Positions 1 through 7,997 are shown, counted from the stretch's first letter. The stretch is DNA of 15,279 bases from Gracilaria caudata (GCA_030374735.1 JASCIV010000644.1:1-15279); one strand, 5' to 3'. Notes: generated from the letters alone by a model not told the origin. Numbers and translations: made by a program.

Positions 1-86
1 GGGCTGACATCCTATATTTCCCGACCCTAAATAGTGCCACCCCCTTTTCCATGGCAAGGGGTGGCACTATATAGTAGACCCCACTG
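1..86. mobile_element. Probable terminus of a TA-targeting DNA transposon (partial)
   Basis: Read on the minus strand, the segment begins CAGTGGGGTC at position 86, and the next plus-strand bases (87-88) are TA. Tc1/mariner/pogo-type elements commonly start with CAGT and duplicate a TA target. The boundary has independent support: similarity to the block at 2474-2520 begins exactly at that TA and does not extend left of it. A 13-bp perfect inverted repeat lies inside. The rest of the element is outside the window, so the superfamily is a guess. Confidence 0.4.
31..70. repeat. 13-bp perfect inverted repeat (hairpin)
   Basis: The arms are 31-43 (atagtgccacccc) and 58-70 (its exact reverse complement). 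They are separated by 14 nt that contain the palindrome ccatgg. The repeat probably belongs to the subterminal part of the transposon end at 1-86. It is not near a coding region, so a transcription terminator is unlikely. Confidence 0.85.
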
Positions 87-133
87 TACGTGAATGTTGA
101 AGATCATGGATGTGCTTTTTATGAGCTGGAAGC
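87..133. repeat. Conserved block shared with the upstream region of ZF1
   Basis: This block matches 2474-2520 at about 40 of 47 positions, with core gttgaagatcatggat and then atgag-tggaagc. A shorter part recurs at 6050-6073 upstream of ZF2. In the two complete units it lies about 220-230 bp upstream of the zinc-finger start. Here the zinc-finger gene that should lie to the left is cut off by the transposon end. I read it as the remnant of a further copy of the tandem unit. Confidence 0.6.
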
Positions 134-1441
134 ATTTTGTCCTAGGGAGTTCAAGTAGACCTATTTGCTTATCAGTTTCTCTTTTGTTTCTCAGAAATCT
201 AGAATTTACTAGCGCGTATAGAGATACACGAGTAATCTATTTATTTTTCGTAATTGAACAAAATGTAATTCAAATTCTGAAAAGTTACTCATCTACAACA
301 ATGCTTACACTCTGAGAGATTACAGCTGTTTCGCGAGATAACTCAGGTGTTTCGTAGAAGACTCGGTCGTCTACTAACACGTTTTTGACCCTCATGCATT
401 CCATTATTTATGAGACACGATCTGCTCATTGTACTGACATATCTCAGAAAGACCGAGGTATCTATAGATAACTGAGTTATCTACGCACCAGCGACTCATC
501 TATACACCACACAGTATTCAATAGCTATGTCAGGCAATAGCGCAACAAGTTCGTTGTTTCACAAAATCTACCCCGTAAATAAATATGTAAAATTTCTCCG
601 AACTACCTACAAGATCCCTAGAAAACTAATATGCTTCGAAGACGACTCAGTTTTTGGGGAGATACTGATAAATAATTTTGCAGGTCTAGTGGTTTAAGTT
701 CGAAACGGCATAAAGTTAAGCATCGCCAAATCAAACCTCTTCAATTTTTGAACGACCTTAATGGTTGAACCTCCCTGAGTTCTACATTGACTTAACCTTA
801 AAGAGCTTCAAAGATCAATTTCTCTATTTCAAGTCGTCTTTGTTCCCAACACAATTGCATATTTCACACTTTAATGATCCATAGCACGTATCTTTGTCGA
901 AAGAAAAACATAATGCACTCCTGCTTCGCTTGCTCTCGTCTACGCTCTTTTAAAAACAAATTGAGACCAACAGAGAGGAAATCAAAGGTATTAACGATTT
1001 CTTAATACGCCATGAATGAAGGAAATGATACGCTTTTATGTTTTCAACAAGTTTGAGAACTATATCGCGATGAGAAGTGGTTTAACTCACTTCGTAGAAA
1101 GTTGTTTTACCTTTTTCTGGGAAAAATGGCTTCGTCGTTGGTGAAATGTTGAGATCTACTGCGAAAGAAGATGTTAGGAGGAACACGGAATGACCGGCAA
1201 AATAGGTTTACATCCGGGAGATGGTAGGCCTTGCTTTTACTGTTCAGATGTCTAACATAGGCTCTGTTCGCGACCTCGCGCGATCTAATGATATGCTTTG
1301 GTCGTCAGCCTGTGTGACGATTGATACTAAGCTCACTTTAGAGATATGCTAACCTCAGCCCACCTCATTCGCTCCACGTCGAACCCTTTCGTTTCTAATT
1401 CCAACTATTTACGGCCACATGCCCATCAACTATTTCGACGA
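134..1441. other. Gene-free stretch
   Basis: I see no supportable gene. The only open frames are short, lack codon structure and resemble no family. A small perfect hairpin lies at 465-483 (tagataac / gttatcta around tga). The last part, about 1395-1441, resembles 4912-4960 downstream of ZF2 (shared core gtttctaattc-aactatt) and is probably the ZF1 3' untranslated region. Confidence 0.6.
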
Positions 1442-2254
1442 TCAAGAGTCACTGCCACAAGTTCTCATATGATCATGATGCTCGGCCAATGGGAATCTCT
1501 TTCCGCAGCCTGGACAAGTATACTGAAGAACGTGATCTCCTCGATGAGCTTGTAGTGTTTGCCGATCAGAAGCTGAAAACCTGCACCGAATGCAGTGAAA
1601 GAGATTCGCCTGGTCATGGCTATTTGTGACATGACGCTGAAGACCCCATCGGGTTGTGTATACTCTACGACAGTACGGGCATCGCAATTCAGGATTTGCG
1701 TTTGAAGCACCAGCTGATGGGGAACGTCGAGAAGAAACTCGTGGTGCTGAGCTTGAAGAAGGGGCTGATGAGGATGCTTCCACGGGTTCAGCTTCCAGCG
1801 ACCTCGCAATGTGAGCCATCGCCGCCCGCGCAGACTCAACTTGCGCACCCGCTGCCAACGCAGCTGCCGCCTGCATTGCCGAAGCTTGCGTACCTGGTAT
1901 CTGCATGGAATTCTGCAACGCCGAGGTATGCGCTGCTGATGCTTGCATAGCCTCAACCTGCGCCGCCGCAGCCCCCACCCGAGCCGCCAAACACGATCCT
2001 GCCGCCCTGTCCATCAGATCAGTAGTAGCGTCTCTCATCACGTCCTTTTCTTGGTAGTCGGGTGTTAGGTCTGCTGCTGTTGAAACTGGATTGGCTTGTT
2101 CTGTCCCTTGCGACAGATGAGGTGATCGATTTTGTCTGTGACGACGTCGCTTTGACTTCTTCGACGGGCCTGCATTGCTTACTCCAAATCTCTTCGTATC
2201 CCTCGGAGGGGGTCTGCCGTCGCCGCCGGAGGCACTGCTAGGGTGAACGTTCAT
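1442..2254 (-). CDS. ZF1: three-finger C2H2/C2HC zinc-finger protein
   Basis: A 270-residue single-exon frame, probably a nuclear DNA- or RNA-binding protein. Residues 31-43 form a basic cluster (KKSKRRRHR) suited to a nuclear localisation signal. Residues about 90-150 are alanine-rich with imperfect repeats (AQVEAMQASA and AQVESARAAM types), and 160-180 are serine-rich. Three fingers close the protein: C192-C195-H208-H213 (CX2CX12HX4H), C221-C224-H237-H241 (CX2CX12HX3H), and C247-C250-H262-C266 (CX2CX11HX3C, ending in Cys instead of His). The methionine is chosen because the paralogue ZF2 starts with the same MN-HP-(S)n-GDGR pattern. It points away from SP1 across a 1.1-kb gap. Outside the fingers I recognise no family. 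The targets are unknown. Confidence 0.85.
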   Translation of the reverse strand: MNVHPSSASGGDGRPPPRDTKRFGVSNAGPSKKSKRRRHRQNRSPHLSQGTEQANPVSTAADLTPDYQEKDVMRDATTDLMDRAAGSCLAARVGAAAAQVEAMQASAAHTSALQNSMQIPGTQASAMQAAAALAAGAQVESARAAMAHIARSLEAEPVEASSSAPSSSSAPRVSSRRSPSAGASNANPELRCPYCRRVYTTRWGLQRHVTNSHDQANLFHCIRCRFSASDRQTLQAHRGDHVLQYTCPGCGKRFPLAEHHDHMRTCGSDS

Positions 2255-2473
2255 GTTGCAATAAAGTTTTGGTTTTGTCTTTGAATGGGAGAAGTTGATC
2301 AGAGTTGAAGAGGGGGGAAGAAGATGGGGACTTGGGTTGGAGAAGGCTCTTAGTATTTACGAGGCTTCATGGTCCTTTCTTCAGTGATTGAATTCGAGCT
2401 TTTACGAGAACTTTAGAGGCAATGCAATGATGAAGGCGTACATTGAAAGCGTCCAAATGGTGATCATAATATT

Positions 2474-2520
2474 TATGTGAGTGTTGAAGATCATGGATGA
2501 AGTATTTATGAGTTGGAAGC
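2474..2520. repeat. ZF-side upstream block, copy 1
   Basis: Second instance of the 47-bp block found at 87-133, with a shorter relative at 6050-6073 (tggataacatatttatgag). It lies about 220 bp upstream of the ZF1 start codon. The shared position in both complete units makes it a candidate regulatory or leader element, though simple residual homology from duplication would look the same. Confidence 0.6.
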
Positions 2521-2631
2521 TAATTCTCTTGTATGGAAATGCGGGAGATATGGGCATCAATATCAAACCAGAATTATTCAAATGCTTTTTGTTTCCACTC
2601 AGGAGAAACGGCTCTAACTCTTAACTGCCCT

Positions 2632-2997
2632 CTATATAATTTGCACTGAATGTAGCACAAGTGCGAAGAGTGCACGTTTTGGAGATATAGCGTTGATGAG
2701 ACATGGAGGGCGAGTGGGAAGGGATGCGAGTGAGGATCTCGCGCCTGGAACGAAATACGTGGAATACGTTGGCGTTGTGGGTACGTGGAGCTGTTGTCCA
2801 CCGAAACCGTTTACATTAGCCAAATTCATCAACAATTCCAAAACATTCAAAAATTTTGAATATGGGTTTGCGCGCTGTCCAGTCGTCGTTTGTTTAGCTT
2901 CCCATTCGTACTTTTTCTTCGCCTGAACGCTGCCAGTCATAGATCCCAAAATTGATGTAACGTTATGTATAGCGTCCCAGGATTTTTTGCTCATCAT
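2632..2997 (-). CDS. Possible small hypothetical protein (121 aa)
   Basis: An open frame of 121 residues starting MMSKKSWDAIHNV. Its composition is fairly balanced for a random frame, with a hydrophilic N-terminal half. I recognise no domain, and there is no signal peptide. The equivalent part of unit 2 (about 6090-6480) has no matching frame. The frame fills the gap between two divergent genes. It could be a small gene, an exon of an unannotated transcript, or chance. Confidence is low. Confidence 0.25.
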   Translation of the reverse strand: MMSKKSWDAIHNVTSILGSMTGSVQAKKKYEWEAKQTTTGQRANPYSKFLNVLELLMNLANVNGFGGQQLHVPTTPTYSTYFVPGARSSLASLPTRPPCLINAISPKRALFALVLHSVQII

Positions 2998-3114
2998 CCA
3001 TGTCCAGTGCTACACGACACAAATTGTAGTGCAAGCCTCCTATCGCTTTCAGTACCGCTCAGAGAGTTTCCCTCGGCACACTGCTATCATACACAAAAGA
3101 AGGGACTGACTAGC

Positions 3115-3180
3115 GAATTCATCAGCAACTGTATGCAAATAAGTAGTAGAAACCATTTATTCCGAACCGTAGTGATGAGC
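3115..3180 (+). promoter_or_regulatory. SP-side conserved upstream block, copy 1
   Basis: The block starts gaattcatcagc and ends gatgagc, with tagaaaccatttattccgaa between. It recurs at 6501-6567 before SP2 and at 12016-12085 before SP3, in the same orientation, 190-270 bp ahead of each start codon. Three-way conservation outside the coding region fits a shared promoter element. No known factor site is claimed. Confidence 0.45.
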
Positions 3181-3382
3181 CCGGTGCCGAAACGCTATAG
3201 CCTCCTCCTTTTCACTTATTGATCAGTGCTTGGCGGCGAGCCTGACCTTTTCAGTCGACTTCACATTGCTACATATTTCTGCACACTGCGATTCTGAGAC
3301 GTTACTTAAACCTTCACTCCCGCATCTTTCCTAATCGCAACCCAAATATACTCTCCAAACGCTCCCAAGTAGCGCAGCAAAT

Positions 3383-4432
3383 ATGAACCATCTCAGAGCG
3401 CTTGACTTCTTCTTCATCTACTTCTGTCTGGCTGCTGAACTTTTTTCTCCAATATTTGCTACCGTGATTGAGCAAGATCAAGCACTTGCGTTTTATCCTG
3501 GTTCAATCTCGTCAGTGGATTTGAATGAAGGCTTTGCTATTGAGGGAGGATCAGCAGGACTTGGAATGCCAGCAATCCAGGTCGGAGGAGGGGATGGACG
3601 ACGACCTGTAGATGACGTTTCTGAAGTTGAACACGAATCCTATCTTACCCAATACCAACGGCAATTTGAAGATGTCATGGAAGCTTCTCCGCAGCCAGAT
3701 CTGGACACAGATATCCCTTTGGACTTAACTTGCAATGAAGACATGTGTTCCTCAGGCGACCAAGAACAGCTTACATGTGACATTTCTGATCTGCACGACG
3801 ATGAACAGTTGCCATTAGATAATGACCGTAATCGAAATGATATCCTTGCGCCGGCTGACGGGATTCTGAATATTTTAGATACTCCGCCTTTCCAGGTTCC
3901 GTTCACGACAGCCCAAAATGATGAGAACACTGTTTTCTGCAGTCGCAGTGGACATTCTTCGGGCAGTTCCGTCTTCTCTGAGACTAATACGGAAAGAACC
4001 GAGCCTACAGAAACCCCGGCCCCGGTTGAAACTGGCAAAATCGGGACCGGATTGCTTCCACCAATTGGTATCAATGGGACAGAGGGGAATGGCGGAGTTG
4101 GTTTCCTAATAGGCGGGAAAGGAGGCAATGAAGGGGATGAGGGGATAGTAGGGACTAGCGGAGCTGAAAGGCGTAGGGGTAGTTTGGGGACTCGAGGGAC
4201 TAGAGCTGCGAGAGAAGACGGAAGAAAGGATTCTGGGATAATGGGGACTATACAGGCAGGAGGGTTTGGCGGAGATGGCGGAGATGGCGGAGATGGCGGA
4301 AATGGCGGAAATGTCGGAAATGGTGCTGCATTCGGAAGGCCATTTGGTACGTGTTGCCGTCCATGTACCTTTTTGAGAGGGGGAAAAGGTCGTAGTCTAT
4401 CATGTTGCATGAGTTGCTCTCTACTGCGATGA
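3383..4432 (+). CDS. SP1: secreted Cys-rich preproprotein with glycine-rich linker
   Basis: A 349-residue single-exon frame. Residues 1-26 form a typical secretory signal peptide (LDFFFIYFCLAAELF core, probable cleavage after PIFA). Residues 27-215 are acidic, with a conserved CX4CX9C group (C117, C122, C132) and C186. Residues 220-320 are a glycine-rich linker ending in 9-bp DNA repeats. The last 30 residues are basic and begin GRPFGTCCRPC, giving CCxxC-x12-CCxxC (C324, C325, C328, C341, C342, C345). SP3 has the same plan. An acidic pro-region before a cationic Cys-rich tail recalls propeptides of small secreted peptides, but processing is an inference. The tail could also bind metal. The start is fixed by the signal peptide and by alignment with SP2 and SP3. 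I recognise no named family. Confidence 0.85.
   Translation: MNHLRALDFFFIYFCLAAELFSPIFATVIEQDQALAFYPGSISSVDLNEGFAIEGGSAGLGMPAIQVGGGDGRRPVDDVSEVEHESYLTQYQRQFEDVMEASPQPDLDTDIPLDLTCNEDMCSSGDQEQLTCDISDLHDDEQLPLDNDRNRNDILAPADGILNILDTPPFQVPFTTAQNDENTVFCSRSGHSSGSSVFSETNTERTEPTETPAPVETGKIGTGLLPPIGINGTEGNGGVGFLIGGKGGNEGDEGIVGTSGAERRRGSLGTRGTRAAREDGRKDSGIMGTIQAGGFGGDGGDGGDGGNGGNVGNGAAFGRPFGTCCRPCTFLRGGKGRSLSCCMSCSLLR
4268..4321 (+). repeat. 9-bp coding minisatellite (six units)
   Basis: Six consecutive 9-bp units: ggcggagat three times, ggcggaaat twice, then gtcggaaat. They encode Gly-Gly-Asp and Gly-Gly-Asn triplets just before the Cys-rich tail of SP1. SP3 lacks this array and has a much shorter linker, so linker length appears free to vary by repeat slippage while the tail is held constant. 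Confidence 0.95.
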
Positions 4433-4975
4433 AGATTACGTCCAGATTGCTAGTAGTAAAGGGCAGGAATGCAAAAAAACGAGAAGGCAAAGACGTCGAG
4501 AATCATTTTTGGCATACAAGCTGTAAGAGTGTTTCTCGGGGATCGAATAGTAGTTATTATGACATCGTGGACAAGCGTCATAGTGTCTTCCGTGTTTCAT
4601 CAAATCCGAGAATCCAAGAGCGGATTTATGGAGGGTACGTGTATAGAGTGTGGTGAAACGCAAGGGAGGCAAACCGGTTCAATTCTGTGGGTCATTCTAG
4701 TTTACTGAGTGCATTGCAAGTGCCTTATAAGCTCTTGCGGACGCATAATATGCTGACAACACAATCCATGGGCCACTTAACACCCCAAACAATCCAAGCA
4801 CTAATTACATAATCTGTGATTGTCGGCAAGCTCCATTAATCCGCTAGAACTACATATTATCGCTGGGAAAGCTGTTGCCAGCACAACACCTTCATCTCAC
4901 TACTTTTGACATTTGCGTTTCTAATTCTAACTACTTCTGCGTCCATGCCCAACTGACCGCGTCAACATTCAAGTC
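4433..4975. other. Convergent intergenic region between SP1 and ZF2
   Basis: No gene seen. Both neighbours end here, so it should hold two 3' untranslated regions. Parts of 4480-4580 resemble the 3' flank of SP3 (13225-13310), for example cgaatagtagttatta against cgagtagtagttataa. A gtggacaagcgtcata motif near 4569 recurs near 13820 and, diverged, at 7136. No canonical AATAAA stands out near SP1. Confidence 0.5.
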
Positions 4976-5821
4976 TCATTTTCCACAAGTCCCAAAATGC
5001 TCTGCTTGCTCGTCAAGTGTAAATCTCTTATGGCATACTGGACAACGGAAACGATGATCGTGAGCGGAGCGCCTATGAGCCCGAAGTGTGGCAAAATCAG
5101 GAGCTGCGAACCGGCAATGATGGCAGTGAAAGAGACTTCCACGGTCATGCGACTTTTTCACATGTTGTCCAAGACTCCAAACGGTTTGGTATCCTTTTGT
5201 GCAGTAAGGGCATTGGAATTGGCAGGCTGAACTTGAAGCACCAGTTCCCACAAGTTGCGAAGCTGCCGTCTGCGCAGCCACAGGCACAGGCCGAGCCACA
5301 GCATCCTCAGCAGCAGCCATAGCAGCCACCAGAGTCGAATGTAGGAACGCAGAATCGTTCCCAGCGTCATCTTCGAGAGCCCTGCATGTTGCCTTTGCAG
5401 CTGTGTTCTGGTAAGAAGCTCTTTCTGCTGTTTCCGAGCATTGAGATCTTTGACTTGGCCTCTGTTGACCTCCCTTTGACCTGTCCGATGCGCCTCTATT
5501 GTGCGGGGCCTTAGCCTGTGCAGGCACAGGCGCAGGTCGGACCACTGCCTCCTCGGCAGCAGCCAATGCTCTCACCAGAGTCGAATGTAGAAAAGCGGAG
5601 TTGTTGGCATCATCTTCCACACACCTCGATGTCGGCCGTACAGCTCTGTTCTGGTAATGGGCTTGATGTGTGGTGTCCGACATTTGAGATGCCCGATTTC
5701 CCCTCTGTTGACGTTTCTTTGAATTTTTCGATGTGCCTCCATCATGCACGCTGAGAAGCTTCCTATCTCTGTGGGGCTGCCTGCCGTCGCCGTTGGAGGA
5801 ACTGTGAGGATGGAAGTTCAT
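4976..5821 (-). CDS. ZF2: three-finger zinc-finger protein, paralogue of ZF1
   Basis: A 281-residue single-exon frame with the same architecture as ZF1. It has an MN-HP-(S)n-GDGR start, a basic stretch at 31-43 (KKRQQRGNR), a variable middle, and three C-terminal fingers. The fingers are C204-C207-H220-H225, C233-C236-H249-H254 and C260-C263-H275-C279, and the last is C2HC as in ZF1. The middle differs entirely: ZF2 carries two copies of an approximately 60-residue module (YQN...C..(V/L)EDDA.N.SAFLHSTLV.A.AAAE.AV.RP.PV.AQ). A TATA-like GGATAAATAG lies about 100 bp upstream on the minus strand (5921-5930). It is divergent from the SP2 pseudogene, as ZF1 is from SP1. A regulatory role is inferred from the fingers only. 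Confidence 0.85.
   Translation of the reverse strand: MNFHPHSSSNGDGRQPHRDRKLLSVHDGGTSKNSKKRQQRGNRASQMSDTTHQAHYQNRAVRPTSRCVEDDANNSAFLHSTLVRALAAAEEAVVRPAPVPAQAKAPHNRGASDRSKGGQQRPSQRSQCSETAERASYQNTAAKATCRALEDDAGNDSAFLHSTLVAAMAAAEDAVARPVPVAAQTAASQLVGTGASSSACQFQCPYCTKGYQTVWSLGQHVKKSHDRGSLFHCHHCRFAAPDFATLRAHRRSAHDHRFRCPVCHKRFTLDEQAEHFGTCGK
5270..5689 (-). repeat. Internal tandem duplication within ZF2
   Basis: Residues about 45-102 (DNA 5516-5689) and about 124-184 (DNA 5270-5452) are copies of one module. Similarity is clear at the DNA level too, for example caccagagtcgaatgtag at 5329 and again at 5572. That implies a fairly recent duplication. ZF1 has an alanine-rich segment in the same place instead. 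Confidence 0.85.
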
Positions 5822-6831
5822 GATTTGTCACAGACGTCTTTTGTCCCGTATTGAAGGAGAAGCTTGATGAGCTTTGTAGGGAAGAGAAGTGAATATTGTC
5901 TGGCAAGACGAAGAAGAATTCTATTTATCCTGTTTCATTCTGCGTTCGCCATTGACGTTTTACGCTACAGTTAGAGGGTATAGAAAAAGGAGGAGTGCTT
6001 ATCGAATGCGATCAAATGTTTGTCATAATTTGAAGCAAACTGTTAATCTTGGATAACATATTTATGAGTTGGACCCCATTTTCTTTTCATGATACGCACA
6101 TGAGTTGAGCAGGCCTTATAATCTCTTCGAGTTTCTCGAACTCAACAGTCAGGGTCGGCAAGGAGCTTCTAAAGAAGATCATAAACAATAAATTCTCACA
6201 CCAGAATATTATGCGAAGAAGTTGGGTTTGACGAAGGTGCTGAAGTTGGTATTCAGAAATGCTTTAAAGAACTTCTCGAGGTCATCTGACAGGATTACTG
6301 GGAAACATGGCAATTGCGGAAGAAATCTATATCAGGACAAACAAGTGGTTTTGTTCAGTGCTTGGTGAAGTCTCACAACTTCTTAACATGGAGAAGCCCA
6401 AGAGGACAATACTGAAAGCTTAACATCGGGAGCCGCAAGTTTTTGATCCCAGTTCTTTTCCGCTAACTCAGATAGAAGACATCACACGTTACGGACAAAT
6501 GAATTCGTCAGCACTGTGTGCAAATCCATACTAGAAACAATTTGTTCCGAATTCAAGTGTTGATGAGTCTATTTGCTGGAGCAAGGAATGATCACCATGA
6601 TGGTGCCTTATGGAGAGTGCTGGAGTAGGGCAGCCTTAAAACTACAACATATTAATCAATGCTCTGTTACGACTCGGTTCTCCCACTTTCTTGTTTTGGT
6701 GCTGAAGGTTTTGATTCTCTGTTCCCATTCCACAACGCGATTCTACCACATCATTTAAGGCCCTTCGTTGGCCCAGTTTTCCAAGCGCAACCCCAAAAAA
6801 ATCCCAACACGTTTTCTAGTGCACAGCGAAT
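5822..6831. promoter_or_regulatory. Divergent intergenic region between ZF2 and the SP2 pseudogene
   Basis: It corresponds to the ZF1-SP1 gap. It holds the short ZF-side block at 6050-6073, the SP-side block at 6501-6567 and the attaatcaatgct block at 6650-6663. No open frame here looks like a gene, and the 121-residue frame of unit 1 has no counterpart. Confidence 0.5.
6501..6567 (+). promoter_or_regulatory. SP-side conserved upstream block, copy 2
   Basis: Copy of the block at 3115-3180 (gaattcgtcagcactgtgtg, ctagaaacaatttgttccgaa, gatgag). It lies about 265 bp ahead of the SP2 start, so the broken gene still has its upstream sequence and may still be transcribed. Confidence 0.45.
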
Positions 6832-6982
6832 ATGGCTCATCTCGGAGTGATTGCATTGTTCTTTGTTCACTTCTGTCTGGCTGTTGTTCGTGCTTCTCCA
6901 ATATCTTCTACATGATTGAGCATGATCAACTACCTGCGTTTTCTTCTGGTTCAGTCTCTTCAGGGCATTCAGTTGACGGTTG
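6832..6982 (+). pseudogene. SP2: broken paralogue of SP1 and SP3
   Basis: The start codon and signal peptide are intact and closest to SP3 in the first residues (MAHL, FCLAVVR). The frame hits TGA at 6913-6915 after 27 codons. Alignment with SP1 shows about one base missing just before this point, because the next frame continues IEHDQ as SP1 has IEQDQ. That second frame ends after about 23 codons. The sequence then passes directly into ggttgaggctgaaaatcac (about 6978), which matches the SP3 3' flank at 13222. So the acidic region, linker and Cys-rich tail are deleted. It is not functional as a preproprotein. A signal-peptide-only product is conceivable but unlikely. Confidence 0.8.
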
Positions 6983-7124
6983 AGGCTGAAAATCACTGGT
7001 ACCGATCAACAATCGTTTTGGGATACGAATGACGTCATCATGATGGTATAAGGGTAACAAATTCTTGGACACGTAATTAAATTGCAATCGATTCGTTCAT
7101 GAAACTATTGTGCTTCGAATTACA

Positions 7125-7226
7125 CGGCATTCTACGTGGACCGGCGTCATACTGTATCGCGTGTGCTTGTTGGACCGGCATTCTACGTGGACCGGCGTCA
7201 TACTGTATCGCGTGTGCTTGTTGGAC
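7125..7226. repeat. Perfect 51-bp tandem duplication
   Basis: Units 7125-7175 and 7176-7226 are identical (start cggcattctacgtggacc, end tgcttgttggac). A single diverged counterpart lies in the SP3 flank near 13808-13858, so the ancestral state was probably one copy and the duplication in unit 2 is recent. No coding role is supported. Confidence 0.9.
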
Positions 7227-7230
7227 AAGT

Positions 7231-7444
7231 CCCAAGGTTTCGTTTATCAAAATTTGATTCGGATTTAATGCGGTAATACCAAAACTATGATTTAAAGCAA
7301 AACAAACAATTTGTAATTTCTTAGAGCGTCTCAAGGCGAAGGTGAAATGCATACACCTATTGCTGTCAACAACGTGCATTTCCTCGTGATCCTCTGAATG
7401 CTGCGCTTCATGACATCTCCCCACGTGGGATTAGCGTGAACAGG
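7231..7444. repeat. 3' flank of unit 2, left of the transposon
   Basis: 7243-7325 matches 13880-13964 (core aaatttgattcggatttaat), and 7330-7444 matches 14600-14720 (cores ctcaaggcgaagg, gatcctc-tgaatgc, tagcgtgaacagg). Unit 3 has about 640 extra bases between these two parts. These matches place the left edge of the mobile element at about 7445. Confidence 0.6.
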
Positions 7445-7460
7445 AAGCTGCGGGAATAAG
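7445..7460. repeat. Candidate left terminal inverted repeat
   Basis: The core tgcgggaa at 7449-7456 is repeated in inverted orientation at 11407-11414 (ttcccgca). About 12 of 15 terminal bases agree. It is short and imperfect; the main support is that it coincides with the edges found by comparison with unit 3. Confidence 0.4.
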
Positions 7461-7997
7461 AAACTTTTGGAACAGGTTCAGTATGCAAACCACTGTCCTT
7501 CATGCAGTAGCCATGTAAGCAATAGGTCCTTAACGTTAATGTCTGGTCAAAGTAGAAAGCAAAACCAAAGTAATACTTAAATAGGTGTTACACTTCACAA
7601 TTATCTAGAAAGTTATTTAGATTTGTTATGATACAATACTCTTTGATTAAAGTATTTTTGTGTAATCCATCCAACAAGAAAAGAAACAGAAAATCTTGAA
7701 GTGCATTAAAGATGCAAAAGCCAACTTGCACAAATTCAATCTTCTTCATAACAAAACTCATTAACAACTCTTTAAGGCGCTAAAGTGAGCGCCAACGGGG
7801 CAAAAAACAACTCGAGATCCATTTTATCTTGTATACAAAGCAAGTGGTTGCTAAGTAGCTCAGCAATGTGAAAAAATAAATATGTTTCTAATTAAAAATG
7901 GTTTTACATGACAACAGACGATCAGAAGACAAGTATACACATATAATAATATAAAACGAAGACAGTGTTTTTAGAAGCACCAAATGAAACAGTGTCT
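7461..7997. other. Transposon left subterminal region
   Basis: AT-rich, with no gene. It contains the palindrome ttaacgttaa near 7530 and the transposase 3' end. Confidence 0.5.

Larger units (their letters stand above)
2255..3382. promoter_or_regulatory. Divergent intergenic region between ZF1 and SP1
   Basis: Both genes are read outward from this 1.1-kb region. It contains the ZF-side block at 2474-2520 (copies at 87-133 and 6050-6073) and the SP-side block at 3115-3180 (copies at 6501-6567 and 12016-12085). A third short block, ttattgatcagtgct near 3216-3230, recurs at 6650-6663 and 12144-12157. Their conservation beside otherwise diverged sequence suggests promoter or untranslated-leader function. 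A weak open frame lies inside (2632-2997, minus). Confidence 0.5.

Noticed and set aside
94..315. 73-residue open frame near the left edge
   Set aside because: It begins in the repeated non-coding block. The other copies of that block (2474, 6050) do not carry the frame.
680..725. tRNA-like T-arm motif (agttcgaaac)
   Set aside because: No matching acceptor, D-arm or anticodon arm can be folded around it.
1465..1956. 163-residue frame on the minus strand inside ZF1
   Set aside because: Shifted frame of ZF1. The fingers and the paralogue support the other frame.
3640..4410. Long proline-rich open frame on the minus strand opposite SP1
   Set aside because: It is the antisense of the glycine-rich linker (Gly codons read as Pro). 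It has no independent signal, while SP1 has a signal peptide and a paralogue.
7125..7226. CRISPR-like array
   Set aside because: Only two head-to-tail units without spacers, in a eukaryotic context. It is a simple tandem duplication.
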